From Apium graveolens (taxonomy: Eukaryota; Streptophyta; Magnoliopsida; Apiales; Apiaceae), in NCBI RefSeq assembly GCF_009905375.1, contig NC_133653.1, positions 54,847,751-54,911,750 of the forward strand: 64,000 bases of DNA, in the 5' to 3' direction. The first letter of the stretch is position 1, and each line of letters opens with the position of its first letter. Positions 13,165-23,070 of the stretch are shown in pieces. Below the pieces are notes generated by a model. The model was not told the DNA's origin. It did no database searches and saw nothing but the letters and a program-made list of their open reading frames with translations. The position numbers and the translations under genes are program-made.

Positions 13165-14950
13165 CTTCTTTCTATATTAGTGATTTCTTATTTCATGTAA
13201 AATCCTTTGAAATCACTATTTTACATCATTTCTCTCAAAAGATTAAATGTATAATTTTCATTAATTATATATCTTAAGTACATTTTATCTCTCTATTGCC
13301 ATATGTTCTGTGATACAGGTTCAGTCTCCAATGACTTTCTTTCATGGACAGTCATGAGGTTGAAAACCCACAACATCTATCCCAGACTGTAAAGACAAAC
13401 ACAAAAACAGAACCAACCAACACTCTCTTACCACTAAATGTAGTATGAATGAGCGTGAGGGAGATAGTGCCTTAGTGCACCACATAAGGAAGGTTCTGTA
13501 GTCAACCCAGTAGCTCTGTCTCCTACATAGATGAGTAGTATTTAAACCGAGACAACTGCTAGCCCCCATACATCTTCTCAAAAAGATGTAATGGCTGAAA
13601 AGGCACATAAACAGTTACTAGATTCATTCTCTCAACAGGGTGCGTCTATTGAAATTTGCCTGTCGGCCAGGGTATCCAATGTAGTGTCACCACTTTAAAC
13701 ATAAACAATTCTTGATGCACAAGGAAAGGTTACACACACAAAGGATGAGTTGACGGAAACAAGAGTTTCGACCATTTTAAGGTCAGATTCGATTGTTCAA
13801 GGTTCGTTAATGGACCAATTGCCTTTACAGGTGTTAGGAGAGGATACTGATCCAAAAGCTATATGTCAGTGGTCAGTGTCTACCTCCCCAGGCTTAAATC
13901 CCCTGGATGTATCTGCGGATAGTGGATCTGACATAGGTGCAGATCGGCAACTTGTTGACAATGATTCAGATATTACCTGATGAGTCACAAGGAAATATCT
14001 TCACAGACATTAGAAGGGAACTTTGATCTTTATGCTAAATTCGTTGGATCATTGTTTACCTTCCCAGAATTCAAATCTGGAACCCTAAAAGGGAAAATAG
14101 CAACTTGTAGATTATGACTCAGATTCATCTGACGAGTTTAACAAGGATGGGTATTTGCGAACTCCCATTGCACCATCTGTGACCTCCTTAAGGATGGCTA
14201 AGGTGATTTTCCTTGCAGGTACAGCTGGATTATGGAGCTATGAGAGAAGAGTGATACACTTGTGAGAATGAGTGTAAACACGAGTGGAGAGAAGAGTGAA
14301 ACACATGTGAGGTACACTAAACAGAATCACACACTCACAGTGAGAAAGAAAGAGAAACTACTTGTTATTTCTTTTCCAACCAAGTGAAATATGAGAACTC
14401 CTTCAGACGACGGCATACATTCCTTCTTTAAGGGGGAGATAAAAGCTTAAGTAATAGTTTGGAGGATTCCTCAACTAAGGGGGAGAAATAGCAGGGAGGA
14501 AGAAAAAGATCAAACATGTACACTACACCACACCATTATTGTTTGTAACTACGGATCCTATTGTACGGGAGAGGTGGTAAACACAATGTGATTTTCTAGT
14601 AAGGGAAGAAGCTGTTTTCTAAAAGGGGAGTACCATTGGTTTTTATCTGCGGATCTTATTGTACGGGAGAGGTGGTAAACGAAGGTGATCTTCTTTAATC
14701 AGTTGATTCTCATAGGGGGAGAAGCAAGAGAGATATGGGCTTCTCAAAAGGAAATGTGGTTGTACAAAAAAAAGATGAAACTACTTGAAGATATGTTCAG
14801 TCTAGAGGAACATTTATTTGGAATCTGGAAAAGGTTAAATGTCATCCAGAACTTTTCTGCTATTTACTTTGCATTTCTGTTTATATCTTTTTCTTATTTG
14901 TTAGTTGAGTTATCCTCTAGGTATTTGTGTGTTATTGTCTAACAAACAAA
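13165..14950 (+). other. C2: 1.8 kb filler in place of pol
   Basis: No integrase, RT or RNase H motif in any frame. One 76-codon open frame (13750-13980) encodes an acidic Ser/Asp-rich peptide (..VSADSGSDIGADRQL..) and could be a scrap of a downstream extra ORF, but I cannot assign it. The second half (14431-14735) carries a string of purine tracts resembling the true polypurine tract, and a segment containing GTACGGGAGAGGTGGTAAAC appears twice about 99 bp apart (14563 and 14662). Confidence 0.6.
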
Positions 14951-14961
14951 TAGGGGGAGAT
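14951..14961 (+). other. C2 polypurine tract
   Basis: TAGGGGGAGAT directly precedes TGTAAGGCATATG, the start of the 3' LTR. Confidence 0.85.
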
Positions 14962-16280
14962 TGTAAGGCATATGTCATAGCCTATTTGTATATTCGAGGA
15001 TTTAACTCAACTCAAATAAGAATGTAATAAGTAAATAGTGGATCTACCGTCGAAGAGATCTCGCAAAGTAACATCTGTCAGAGGATTCAGAAACAAGGTT
15101 CATCTACAGACTTGAGGACTTAATTCACTGGAAGAAGTTCAAGAAATTGATCAAGCCTCAGTGATGCAAATCAAGATTGTGGATTTAATCAAGTGACAGA
15201 GATCTCGTCAGGGTATCAGATAATTACAAGGATTTAATCTGAAGAAAATCAAGTATCAAAGTCAAGACATGAAGAAACGTCACGGAAGTTAGTCACTCAT
15301 GAACCAGACAGTACATCGAGTGTCAACATTGAAGTGGTGGAATTGATTCATAATTTTCAGTGATTTTCAGAAGATTTGTAGAAGAATGGTTGCTGCTCAA
15401 GATTAGTATTAATTCTCTATTAATTAATTAAGTCATATAATTTAATTAAGAAAATAAATTATATCTGTAAAGATTAATTTATTGATTAATTGAATTAATT
15501 GGTTAATTAATTCTGAATTAATATTATGCATTTTTCAGAAATGATTTTGAATTAATATTCAAGATTAAATCAGCAAGACAAATATTTGAACTGGTATGAC
15601 AATTGGATTGTCATACCAAAAGTCTTTCCAAGCCATTTTCAATAGTCTCACCGAAAGTTACACTGAGAGGAGGATTGTCTTGCTAGTTCATTCTGATAGT
15701 CTTTCTAGTTCATTTGATAGTCCTACCGAAAGTCTTGCTAGCTGTTGGGATTGTCTTGTTGAGCTCAGGATTGTATTGCCAGTTCAATTCAATTATGTTG
15801 AATGAATTAATAAGAAACAGAAGCAGCAGACATTCATTTCATCCGGAACACAAGTCAACAAAACCAAGAACACGGCAAAAAGAAAAGAAGCAGAAGCAAT
15901 ATTTCATTTTCTCTGCTAATTCAAGATCATCAATTTCTAGTTTGTAAAGTTAAATCCAAACCACTAGAAATCTTTATCATGTTCTTGTGTAACTATCTAG
16001 CGGATCAAAATCCCTAGAACTTAATCTCAAATTGCGTTTAGCATTTGAATCTTTTTATTACAAAAATAGAAAAAGTTCATGTCGAATTTATTCTAGATTT
16101 GTGATAATTAATTTGAGATTAATTCCTTGTAATCGATACAGTTGTTGTAACACTTTTCAAGTTTAATAATATTCTTATTTAACTTGAATTTTGTTTCACA
16201 TTTTTATTCCGCATTTAATTCGATTATTCGGTACTGTTTGTATTCAACCCCCCCTTCTACAAACACATTGGGACCTAACA
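14962..16280 (+). mobile_element. C2: complete 3' LTR, 1.32 kb
   Basis: Starts TGTAAGGCATATG after the polypurine tract and ends GGGACCTAACA. Its last 468 bp match the 5' copy with only a handful of differences, so the insertion looks fairly young. The flank after it (CTAGAGCATAACC) is C1 integrase on the other strand. Confidence 0.9.
15596..15800 (+). repeat. C2 U3: degenerate short repeats
   Basis: Variants of GGATTGTCTTGCTAGTTCA and GATAGTCTTTCTAGTTCA recur at about 15672, 15695, 15716, 15748 and 15768, with steps mostly near 20-23 bp. They lie in the upstream half of the LTR, where copia enhancer repeats occur in other plant elements. The two short open frames over this stretch are shadows of the repeat. 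Confidence 0.6.
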
Positions 16281-17100
16281 CTAGAGCATAACCCCAGAAA
16301 CTTATTGAAAGATCTGCTAGACTCATCATCGATCGCACCATGTCCAACAAGGTACGATTTCTCCTCTCAGAAACTCCATTCCATTGAGGCGTTCCAGGAG
16401 GAGTAAGTCGTGATACGATACCATACTCCTTCAAGAAACTTTTAAAATCGAGGCTTAAGTATTCTCCTCTACAATGTGATCATAGAACTTTTATACTCCC
16501 TTGTTTGCTTTTCCACTTTGGCCTTGTATTCTTTGAATTTTTCAAAAAAACTGGATTTGTTCTTCAAAAGATACGCATATCCATATCTACTGAAATCGTT
16601 AGTAAATGTAATGAAGTAGTAAAAGCCACCTCTTGTCGTCGTACACATTGGACCACATACATCACTATTATAAGTCCTAATCGTTCGGTGGCCCTTTCAC
16701 CTTATCCAGTAAAAGGAGTTTTAGCCATTTTACCAATGAGACAAGATTTGCATTCTTCGTATGATTCATAATCAATATATTTAAGTAACCATCTTGATGT
16801 AATTTGGAAATACATTTCTCATTTATGTGACCTAAACGACAATGCCAAAGGTATGTTTGATTTGAGTCTTTCATCTTAATACATTTATTATCATTATTTA
16901 TGTTATAGACAGGATTATTTAAATCAAGAACATATAAACCATTAAACAAACGTGCAACCCCATAGGTAACATTATTCAATGAAAAGGAACAACTATTATC
17001 CTGAATCAAAAATGAAAAACCTTTTTTATCCAAACAATAAACCGAAATAATCTTTCTGCAAATCACAAGCACGTAAAAATAGTTATCTAGTTCTAAAACA
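16281..17100 (-). pseudogene. C1: GAG-pre-integrase and integrase fragment, decayed
   Basis: Read from right to left: 17072-16677 has the pre-integrase zinc-binding region (YLWHCRLGHINEKCISKLHQDGY). After frame breaks, 16434-16281 has the integrase C-terminal core (GIVSRLTPPGTPQWNGVSERR, then NRTLLDMVRSMMS, FWGYAL). At 16281 the match to C5 integrase stops and C2 LTR sequence begins. About 70 codons that C5 shows between FWGYAL and RVFVS are absent from both sides of the C2 insertion. Confidence 0.9.
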
Positions 17101-17246
17101 AGCCCAGTGGTAAATGATAAATGATAAGTCCCTACAGCTTAAGCAGCAACCTTTGCTCCATTGCCAACTCGTAGGTCGACTTCTTCCTTCGCCAATGTCC
17201 TACTTTCCTACATTTCCTGCATATTTATACAAATATGAGAACCACA

Positions 17247-18092
17247 TTAAATATCTAATACCCAAGATGTAGACCTAGACAAATTGACTTCTATAACATA
17301 AATACCTGAATCAGAAGCAGCAACAGCATCCTTCTTCTTCTTCAGATCCTCCAAATAAGCATGACAGTTTCTCTTCCAATGACCTGGTTTCTTGAAATAG
17401 TGACAATCACCAACCTTTGGAACACCACCTTTAGGCTTCAAAGCCTTGGTCGGATCAGGTTTCGGATTGGCATAAGATTTAGATCCCATCTTAATCTTAC
17501 CTTTCCATTTACCCTTTCCTTTGGCCTTCCCCTTATTTACCATCAACATGGGAGCAGGCGACGCCTTCTGAATGTTGGTCTCAACAGTTTTCAACATAGC
17601 CAACAATTCGGTGGGGTTCTTATTTATCTCATTCATATTATAATTCATCAAAAATTGAGAATATTTGTTATTTAAAGATTGCAAAATTAGATCAATCTGG
17701 TGCTCCATGGCAATCGGGGCACCCAATTTGGCAAGGTACTTAATATACCCTATCATCCTTATAACATGCGGTCCAACCGGATCACGTTTTCCTTGCTTAC
17801 ATACGTTCAACGACTTGAAAGTATCAAACCTCTCCTGACGAGCCTGTCCTTCAAATATATGTTTAAGGTGCTCAGTCATATCATAAGAATCTATATTCTT
17901 ATGTTGTTTCTGAAGTTCAACACTCATGGTCGCTAACATGAGACATTGAACATCTGTGTCATCGTCAATATGTTTCTGATAAACAATATGTTGAGCACGG
18001 GATGCTCCTTCAGGGAGAGGTGCAGGGCGAGGATTATCTATTATATAGAGCTTGCACTCTTGTTTGAGGACAATCCTCAAGTTCCTCTGCTA
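17247..18092 (-). pseudogene. C1: copia gag and start of protease, decayed
   Basis: A 277-codon open stretch with the UBN2 gag core (RIVLKQECKLYIID.., LMLATMSVELQKQHKN, LKHIFEGQARQERFDTFKSL, HQIDLILQSLNNKYSQF) and a Lys-rich segment. The zinc knuckle reads CHYFKKPGHWKRNC, so the second cysteine is replaced by Phe. At the end, WVLDI followed by a stop replaces the protease WVLDTG. An in-frame TAG at 18090-18092 sits where the family has Trp (L-D-W-Q-R-N-L-R). The true gag start lies further upstream and is not recoverable. No function is expected. Confidence 0.9.
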
Positions 18093-19486
18093 GTCAAGGA
18101 TGTTTGTTCATGTCAGCTTATCCTATGCAAGGACTTATCGCACAAAGAAGTTGTATGAATTGTTTGCCATTAGTTATCTACAATGTTTAAAAATGCATAA
18201 GATAAATCAGTCTACAGATGATTATTAAATTATGTTCAAGTGATTATTCATATATATTCAAAATATATATCTCCCACTTTTTTTATCAAATTAATAGCCC
18301 TAACTATTAATTCGAAAAGAATATCTTTTATATACTTTCTAGTGAGCCAAGATCCATATTTCATCATATCTTAGGTCAGCTTTGTATTTTCTCCCAAAAT
18401 AAGATTATTTAAGTAGACAAAATTTGTCAATTATATTAACTATATAACTCTTGGATAGTTTAGTGGAACAACATTTATTCTTATTTATCCAATAAATCTC
18501 ACCAAACTCTATGCCTCTAAGTTCACAATCCTATTATGGTAACTTAGTTAAGTTAAACCCCAAAGGTCCAAAAATATTTTATACTTCAACACGCCGTCCC
18601 ACGATAGATGGGAGTACTTTTCTCTGGCGAACCCGCTCCTTATCGATCAAGGGGTTAACACGTTGGATATAATGGAAGGCATCTAAACAACTTAATATAA
18701 ACATTAGGGTTTTGTTAGTATTATAACGATCATGATCGCATCATAAAGAGATTCCCAATTTTTCCTTGAATAAGATACTTCAAATCAATACTCGTCAATG
18801 GTTTGATTTCCAGGTAGTGAGGGAGTCACATCGGTCTCGCTTAAAACCCACAACCTTATAAGTTCAATGAACCCGTTTTTGACAAAATTGCCCAATGTCG
18901 GAAATAAAGAAGATTCGTATTTTATTCCCTGTTTCATAAACACGATAATTTCATAATCGTTTATAAATTTTAAAATCTTAAGTCATTACATATTTTATCT
19001 TGTTTAGCAGGCATGGCATGGGTGACGTATCTAATATATACATTCATGCATGATTAATCTAATTAAAGCATGCATCATTAACTATTCTATACATACATTC
19101 ATACATCAATATGTTAAGTACGGTATATAAACGTGCTTGGTTATGGCCTTTATCCTATGTGATCCTCTCAAGCTAATGAAAGGATAAAGGTCAATCTATG
19201 GTGAAAATATAAATACAATTACAGTCTTCATTCTTCTTGTCTCGATTGTTGCTTCTCCTCTTGGATCACCCCTTCTAAAAGTACATTACATTAAAACAAC
19301 CTATACTAATGTACTCACATAATAAAACTCGAGTTACATTCGAGGTTAAATAGTTACAAGAATAATGAAAATGACATGCAAGTCGTATTTATAAAACTAA
19401 AACCATAAACTTTAATCTAAAGGTCTTAAGGCCATAACCAGCACCATGCTCAAGTAAACAAATAAAGAAATTGAAAAACAATATAG

Positions 19487-19540
19487 CGGGGGTCGGGGGC
19501 GGCAGCCCCAGGCTGGGGTCGAGCTGCTAGGTCAGCTCGA
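19487..19540. repeat. C1 leader: GC-rich hairpin island
   Basis: An abrupt GC-rich block in AT-rich DNA. It contains runs GGGGG, GGGGG and GGGG, a small CCCCA/TGGGG inverted pair, and a perfect 7 bp stem CGAGCTG (19520-19526) / CAGCTCG (19533-19539) with a 6 nt loop. In element sense it is C-rich. It could be a leader RNA structure such as a dimer or packaging hairpin; that role is inference. Confidence 0.65.
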
Positions 19541-19565
19541 AAAAAGAATATTTTTTTTTCGAGAG

Positions 19566-19890
19566 ACCAGTCTTGTACAGAAAATCTCAATTTCAGAACT
19601 ACATATCATATATGTACCAGTCTCCTCCACTACTGCATCATATGCAGTTTCAACGGATAATGCACATTATACTTCAACGGATAAATCCATCAACGGATAA
19701 ATCATATTATACTTCAAAAAATAAAGCACATTATACTTTAACGGATAAATCCATCAACGGATAAATCATATTGTACTTCAACGGATAAATCCATCAACGG
19801 ATAAATTCATCAACGGATACTCAGTTCTGTGCATCAACGAAAAACTAGTCTTATACATATATCTCAATTTCAGAACTACAGGTCATATCA
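19566..19890 (+). repeat. C1 leader: TCAACGGAT array flanked by direct repeats
   Basis: The core CAACGGAT or a one-base variant starts at 19651, 19675, 19691, 19739, 19755, 19779, 19795 and 19811, with a degenerate copy near 19715. Steps are 16 or 24 bp throughout, so the underlying unit is a multiple of 8 bp. The array lies between two direct repeats sharing the exact 20-mer ATCTCAATTTCAGAACTACA (19584-19603 and 19861-19880), preceded in both by a CTAGTCTT/CCAGTCTT segment. Confidence 0.85.
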
Positions 19891-20190
19891 ATACACCATC
19901 TGGACAACAGTTTATATCACTATTTATAAACCATAAATCAAGCATAACATACAAATCGCATACTAATCAGTCATGGCAAAATATAACGTGCTAGTATCAT
20001 CATATACATACACATCACGTAAATATACAGAAAACTCTATATAACAGTTTGATCATTATTCAACATAACAGTATGTATATTAAATCTCACATATAAACGG
20101 TATCAATATACATACATGGCAGATCTGATTCATGCTTAATATATTAAAAAACTGTCAAACACATAACCAAATCATCCCATTATACACATA

Positions 20191-20203
20191 GCTCTGATAC
20201 CAT
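20191..20203 (-). other. C1 primer-binding site (initiator Met tRNA type)
   Basis: On the minus strand ATGGTATCAGAGC directly follows the LTR end CCTAACA. This fixes the orientation of C1 and the inner edge of its 5' LTR. Confidence 0.93.
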
Positions 20204-21741
20204 TGTTAGGGATTCAGGCATGTAAAACTCAACGGAAAACAAAATTTTTGAATCCCTACCACATGATCTATGTATAATGACTGGATAATTATGAAGAATA
20301 GGATCATGTACCTTAAATAAAGCTTTCCTTCTCATTTTAATGGAAGACCTGATCTTGATGAACCACAGCAGCCCTTCTTGCGAAGATCTGCTCTCCAAAG
20401 TATCCACACGAACGTCCGTTCGTTCAACGATCACCGGAGCCGGTACTAGCCGATTTGGTTGCCTCTTCCTCTCTCTCTTTCTCTCTAGCCTCTTTAAGAT
20501 GTAGAGCTGCTAGGGTTTTTTCTCAAAAATGTAATGTGACAAGTAACCCTAAAAATATATATCTTAATGTATATATAGGGGAGAGAGGATTAAAGCCTAA
20601 TCCTAAACCTAATGGGCTTCTGAAAAATGACCCATTCTGATTTCGGGTTTATATTATTATTAAATTCGAATTCTAATATATATATATACAATTAATCAAG
20701 TCTCACTTAATTAATTTAGTAATTAAATTCGAATTAATAATAATAAAATATTTGAATTCTTAATTTCAATAACATTCCGTTTTAAACGTTCTTTTTGTGT
20801 GACCCTTTAGGTTATTATTACGTTGGCAATAATTTTATTTTCTAATAATAAAATTATAAGCAATGAGTGGTATCTAGTAATACATCATTGCTCCCCAAGT
20901 AATAATAATAATTGGTGATTCAATTAAACCTTTCGTGAATAATGTACAATGTAATATAATCCATTTAGCCTTATTTTATAGATCAAACTTGAGGCATGCA
21001 TTGTGTCATCCTGTGTTAACGTTTAATCCTTGTTTCATTGATCAATGAGTAAACTATTAAACAAATCAGTATTTGAGCACGGTTATGCATTTTATAGTCT
21101 TACTCAATCAAGAGGACAATAATATCACTCCTTTAATATAGGAGGGCTAAATCCCATCTAGATCAATCATATTTCTCATACGATTCATAATATACCCAAT
21201 GCCTACTTTTATTATTATCCGGTCAAGGATAACTTTCAATAGTATCAAAGTATATTAATTCTCTTATATAAATATAATGATTTCAGGTCTAAGGACCAAT
21301 ACATCATTAATACTGTGAGATTAACTTATGATACTATAAACATGTAGTATCTCACAACGGGTCAATCCAGCACCATGTATCTAATACATGTGCATGTGTT
21401 TTGACTTTAATATCACCACACCTATGATCAATGAGATGTGATCATCAGTCAACAAACACACTAGTCTCAATGTATTTATTATCGTCACTTAACAATAATA
21501 CTTGACTAGGGACCATTAAGAAAAAGGAATATTATTCTCTTAATCTCATTTCTAAGTCACGTACTTAGAGATATAGATTTACATATCATATTCCAAGGAT
21601 ATTTATTTAATCTAACATTTTATCACAAAAAATAAAGATATAATAAATTACTAAAAAATAATCCATAGAATCATAATTAATAATCCAAATGTCTCATAAC
21701 ATAAACATATTAGTGTTGTCTCCAGGGCATACACACTAACA
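20204..21741 (-). mobile_element. C1: complete 5' LTR, 1.54 kb
   Basis: On the minus strand it starts TGTTAGTGTGTATGCCC at 21741 and ends CCCTAACA at 20204, giving the 5 bp inverted ends TGTTA/TAACA. The half from 20976 to 21741 is repeated at 7506-8262. It has no coding capacity; open frames inside (20180-20434, 20455-20640) are incidental. The outer edge at 21742 joins the gag of C6, so C1 inserted into C6. Confidence 0.93.
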
Positions 21742-22587
21742 GATTCAACCGAACATTCAGCACAACAAATCAAAGCATCGTCCTCCACCACTTCTTCAAC
21801 TACGTTAGCTCAATTATCCTCTTTACTCTTTCCTCTAGGAGCCGCGGGAGCCGTGCACTAATTTCTGAAACGACCCTTCTTCTGACAATTCCAACAAACA
21901 ATATCCTTGCGATCTTTGGATTGTCCTCTCTTCTGTGACTTCGATCTACTACGCCCCTTATTATGCCCGTTTTTGAACTTTCTGCCTCTACTCTCAGCAC
22001 TCAACAAGGAACCAGACGACTCTTCTGAGTTTCTCCTACGAATATCTTATCCAAGAATCGAATCGGACTCCATCAAAAGTCATTTAACCACTCCCAGATG
22101 AATTGCGTATAGCAGTGACAAATCCTGACCAACTATCTGGTAATGAGGATGCCAACAACAAGGCATGTACTTCATCATCCAATTTAATATCCACCGATGC
22201 CAATCTTGATAGGATAGAATTAAATTTATTCACATGATCAGCAACATAATCTCCTTCATTCAATCTCGTGGCAACTAACAAGAGAATTAAATACACCTTA
22301 TTTGAAGCAGACGACTTCTCATACATGTTTGACAAAGCCTTGATCAAACCATAAGTTGTCGTTTCCTTGACGATATTGTATGCAACATTCTTTGCCAAAG
22401 TCAACCTGACAACCCCCAGAGCCTGCCTGTCCAATAGCTTCCAGTCTTCATCCTTCATTGAAGTTGGTTTCTTCTCTTCCAGTGGTGTAGTTTTTTATTT
22501 ATACAAATAATCCTCAATTTGCATCTTTCAAAACCCATAATCTTTGACATCAAATTTGTCGATCTTTACCTTCCCGTCTTCTGCCAT
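21742..22587 (-). pseudogene. C6: copia gag fragment, decayed
   Basis: Read from 22587 leftward: MAEDGKVKIDKFDVKDYGF, then a stop where the family has Trp (..GFWKMQIEDYLY). The gag core follows at 22458-22084 (LLDRQALGVVRLTLAKNVAYNI, LMNMYEKSSASNKVYLI-like, then LNEGDYVADHVNKFNSI). A basic region and a degenerate zinc knuckle (CWNCQKKGRFRN, stop, C) lie at 22000-21850. Several stops and at least one frame change break it. It is a different copia lineage from C1-C5 and is truncated at 21742 by C1. Confidence 0.85.
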
Positions 22588-22611
22588 CACTCTCACTCGC
22601 CTGAAAACCTA

Positions 22612-22627
22612 GGCTCTTGATACCAGT
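22612..22627 (-). other. C6 primer-binding site
   Basis: On the minus strand ACTGGTATCAAGAGCC follows the LTR end ACTCAACA. It is a Met-type primer site with one extra A compared with the usual TGGTATCAGAGC. Confidence 0.8.
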
Positions 22628-22942
22628 TGTTGAGTATACAACAACAAAAGCAAAACCCAAATCGAATAAACAAGAACAAGAAAATAAAACCAAAATCACA
22701 CAAGACAAAGATTTACATGGTTCAGAAATTCCTACTCCATAAGTCGCACTAATTTTGTATTGATCTCTCATAATTTGTTGTGTTATGATTTTACAATTAC
22801 ATGAGTATTTATAAGAGAAGAAACTAGGCCTAAATCAAAATTATAGTCCAAATCTGAAAAGTAGATTGATCCATAAACTAATCTGAATCTGAATAGTCTA
22901 TTTTCATGGTTTTAATTAATCGAATCCACAAACCCAACAACA
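22628..22942 (-). mobile_element. C6: 5' LTR, about 315 bp
   Basis: On the minus strand it starts TGTTGTTGGG at about 22942 and ends ACTCAACA at 22628, followed by the primer site and gag. The short length suits several small copia lineages. The outer edge is uncertain by 3 bp because TGTTG is repeated. No partner LTR is visible, since the rest of C6 would lie beyond C1 and G1. Confidence 0.75.
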
Positions 22943-23070
22943 GCTACTACTTGTATTCAATTTGACAAGATTAGATGCACACCTCTGCCAAAAAAATGAT
23001 AACTCAAAAGTTTTAAAAAGGATGCGCTAGAAAGAATAAAATATTCTTTACACATAAGTTGTATTGTCTC
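22943..23070. other. Short unassigned gap
   Basis: AT-rich sequence between the C6 LTR and the G2 block. I see no gene or repeat in it. Confidence 0.6.

Larger units (their letters stand above)
10135..16280 (+). mobile_element. C2: non-autonomous SIRE-like copia element nested in C1
   Basis: The element has a truncated 5' LTR (10135-10601), an initiator-Met-type primer site, gag, a protease fragment, no integrase/RT/RNase H, a polypurine tract and a complete 3' LTR (14962-16280). It lies inside C1 in the opposite orientation: C1 integrase stops at 16281 and C1 pol resumes at 10134. The gag, zinc knuckle and long coiled-coil region resemble the SIRE/Maximus group. It would need proteins from a full-length relative to move. 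Confidence 0.85.
18093..20190 (-). other. C1: long untranslated leader
   Basis: About 2.1 kb between the primer site and gag without a supportable gene. Long structured leaders are typical of Angela/BARE elements. It contains a GC-rich island (19487-19540) and a periodic array (19650-19820), listed separately; the remainder is AT-rich. The short open frame 19573-19764 merely spans the array. Confidence 0.7.

Noticed and set aside
13750..13980. Possible real gene or envelope remnant in the C2 filler
   Set aside because: 76 codons, no homology that I can support and no second copy in the window; kept only as part of the filler description.
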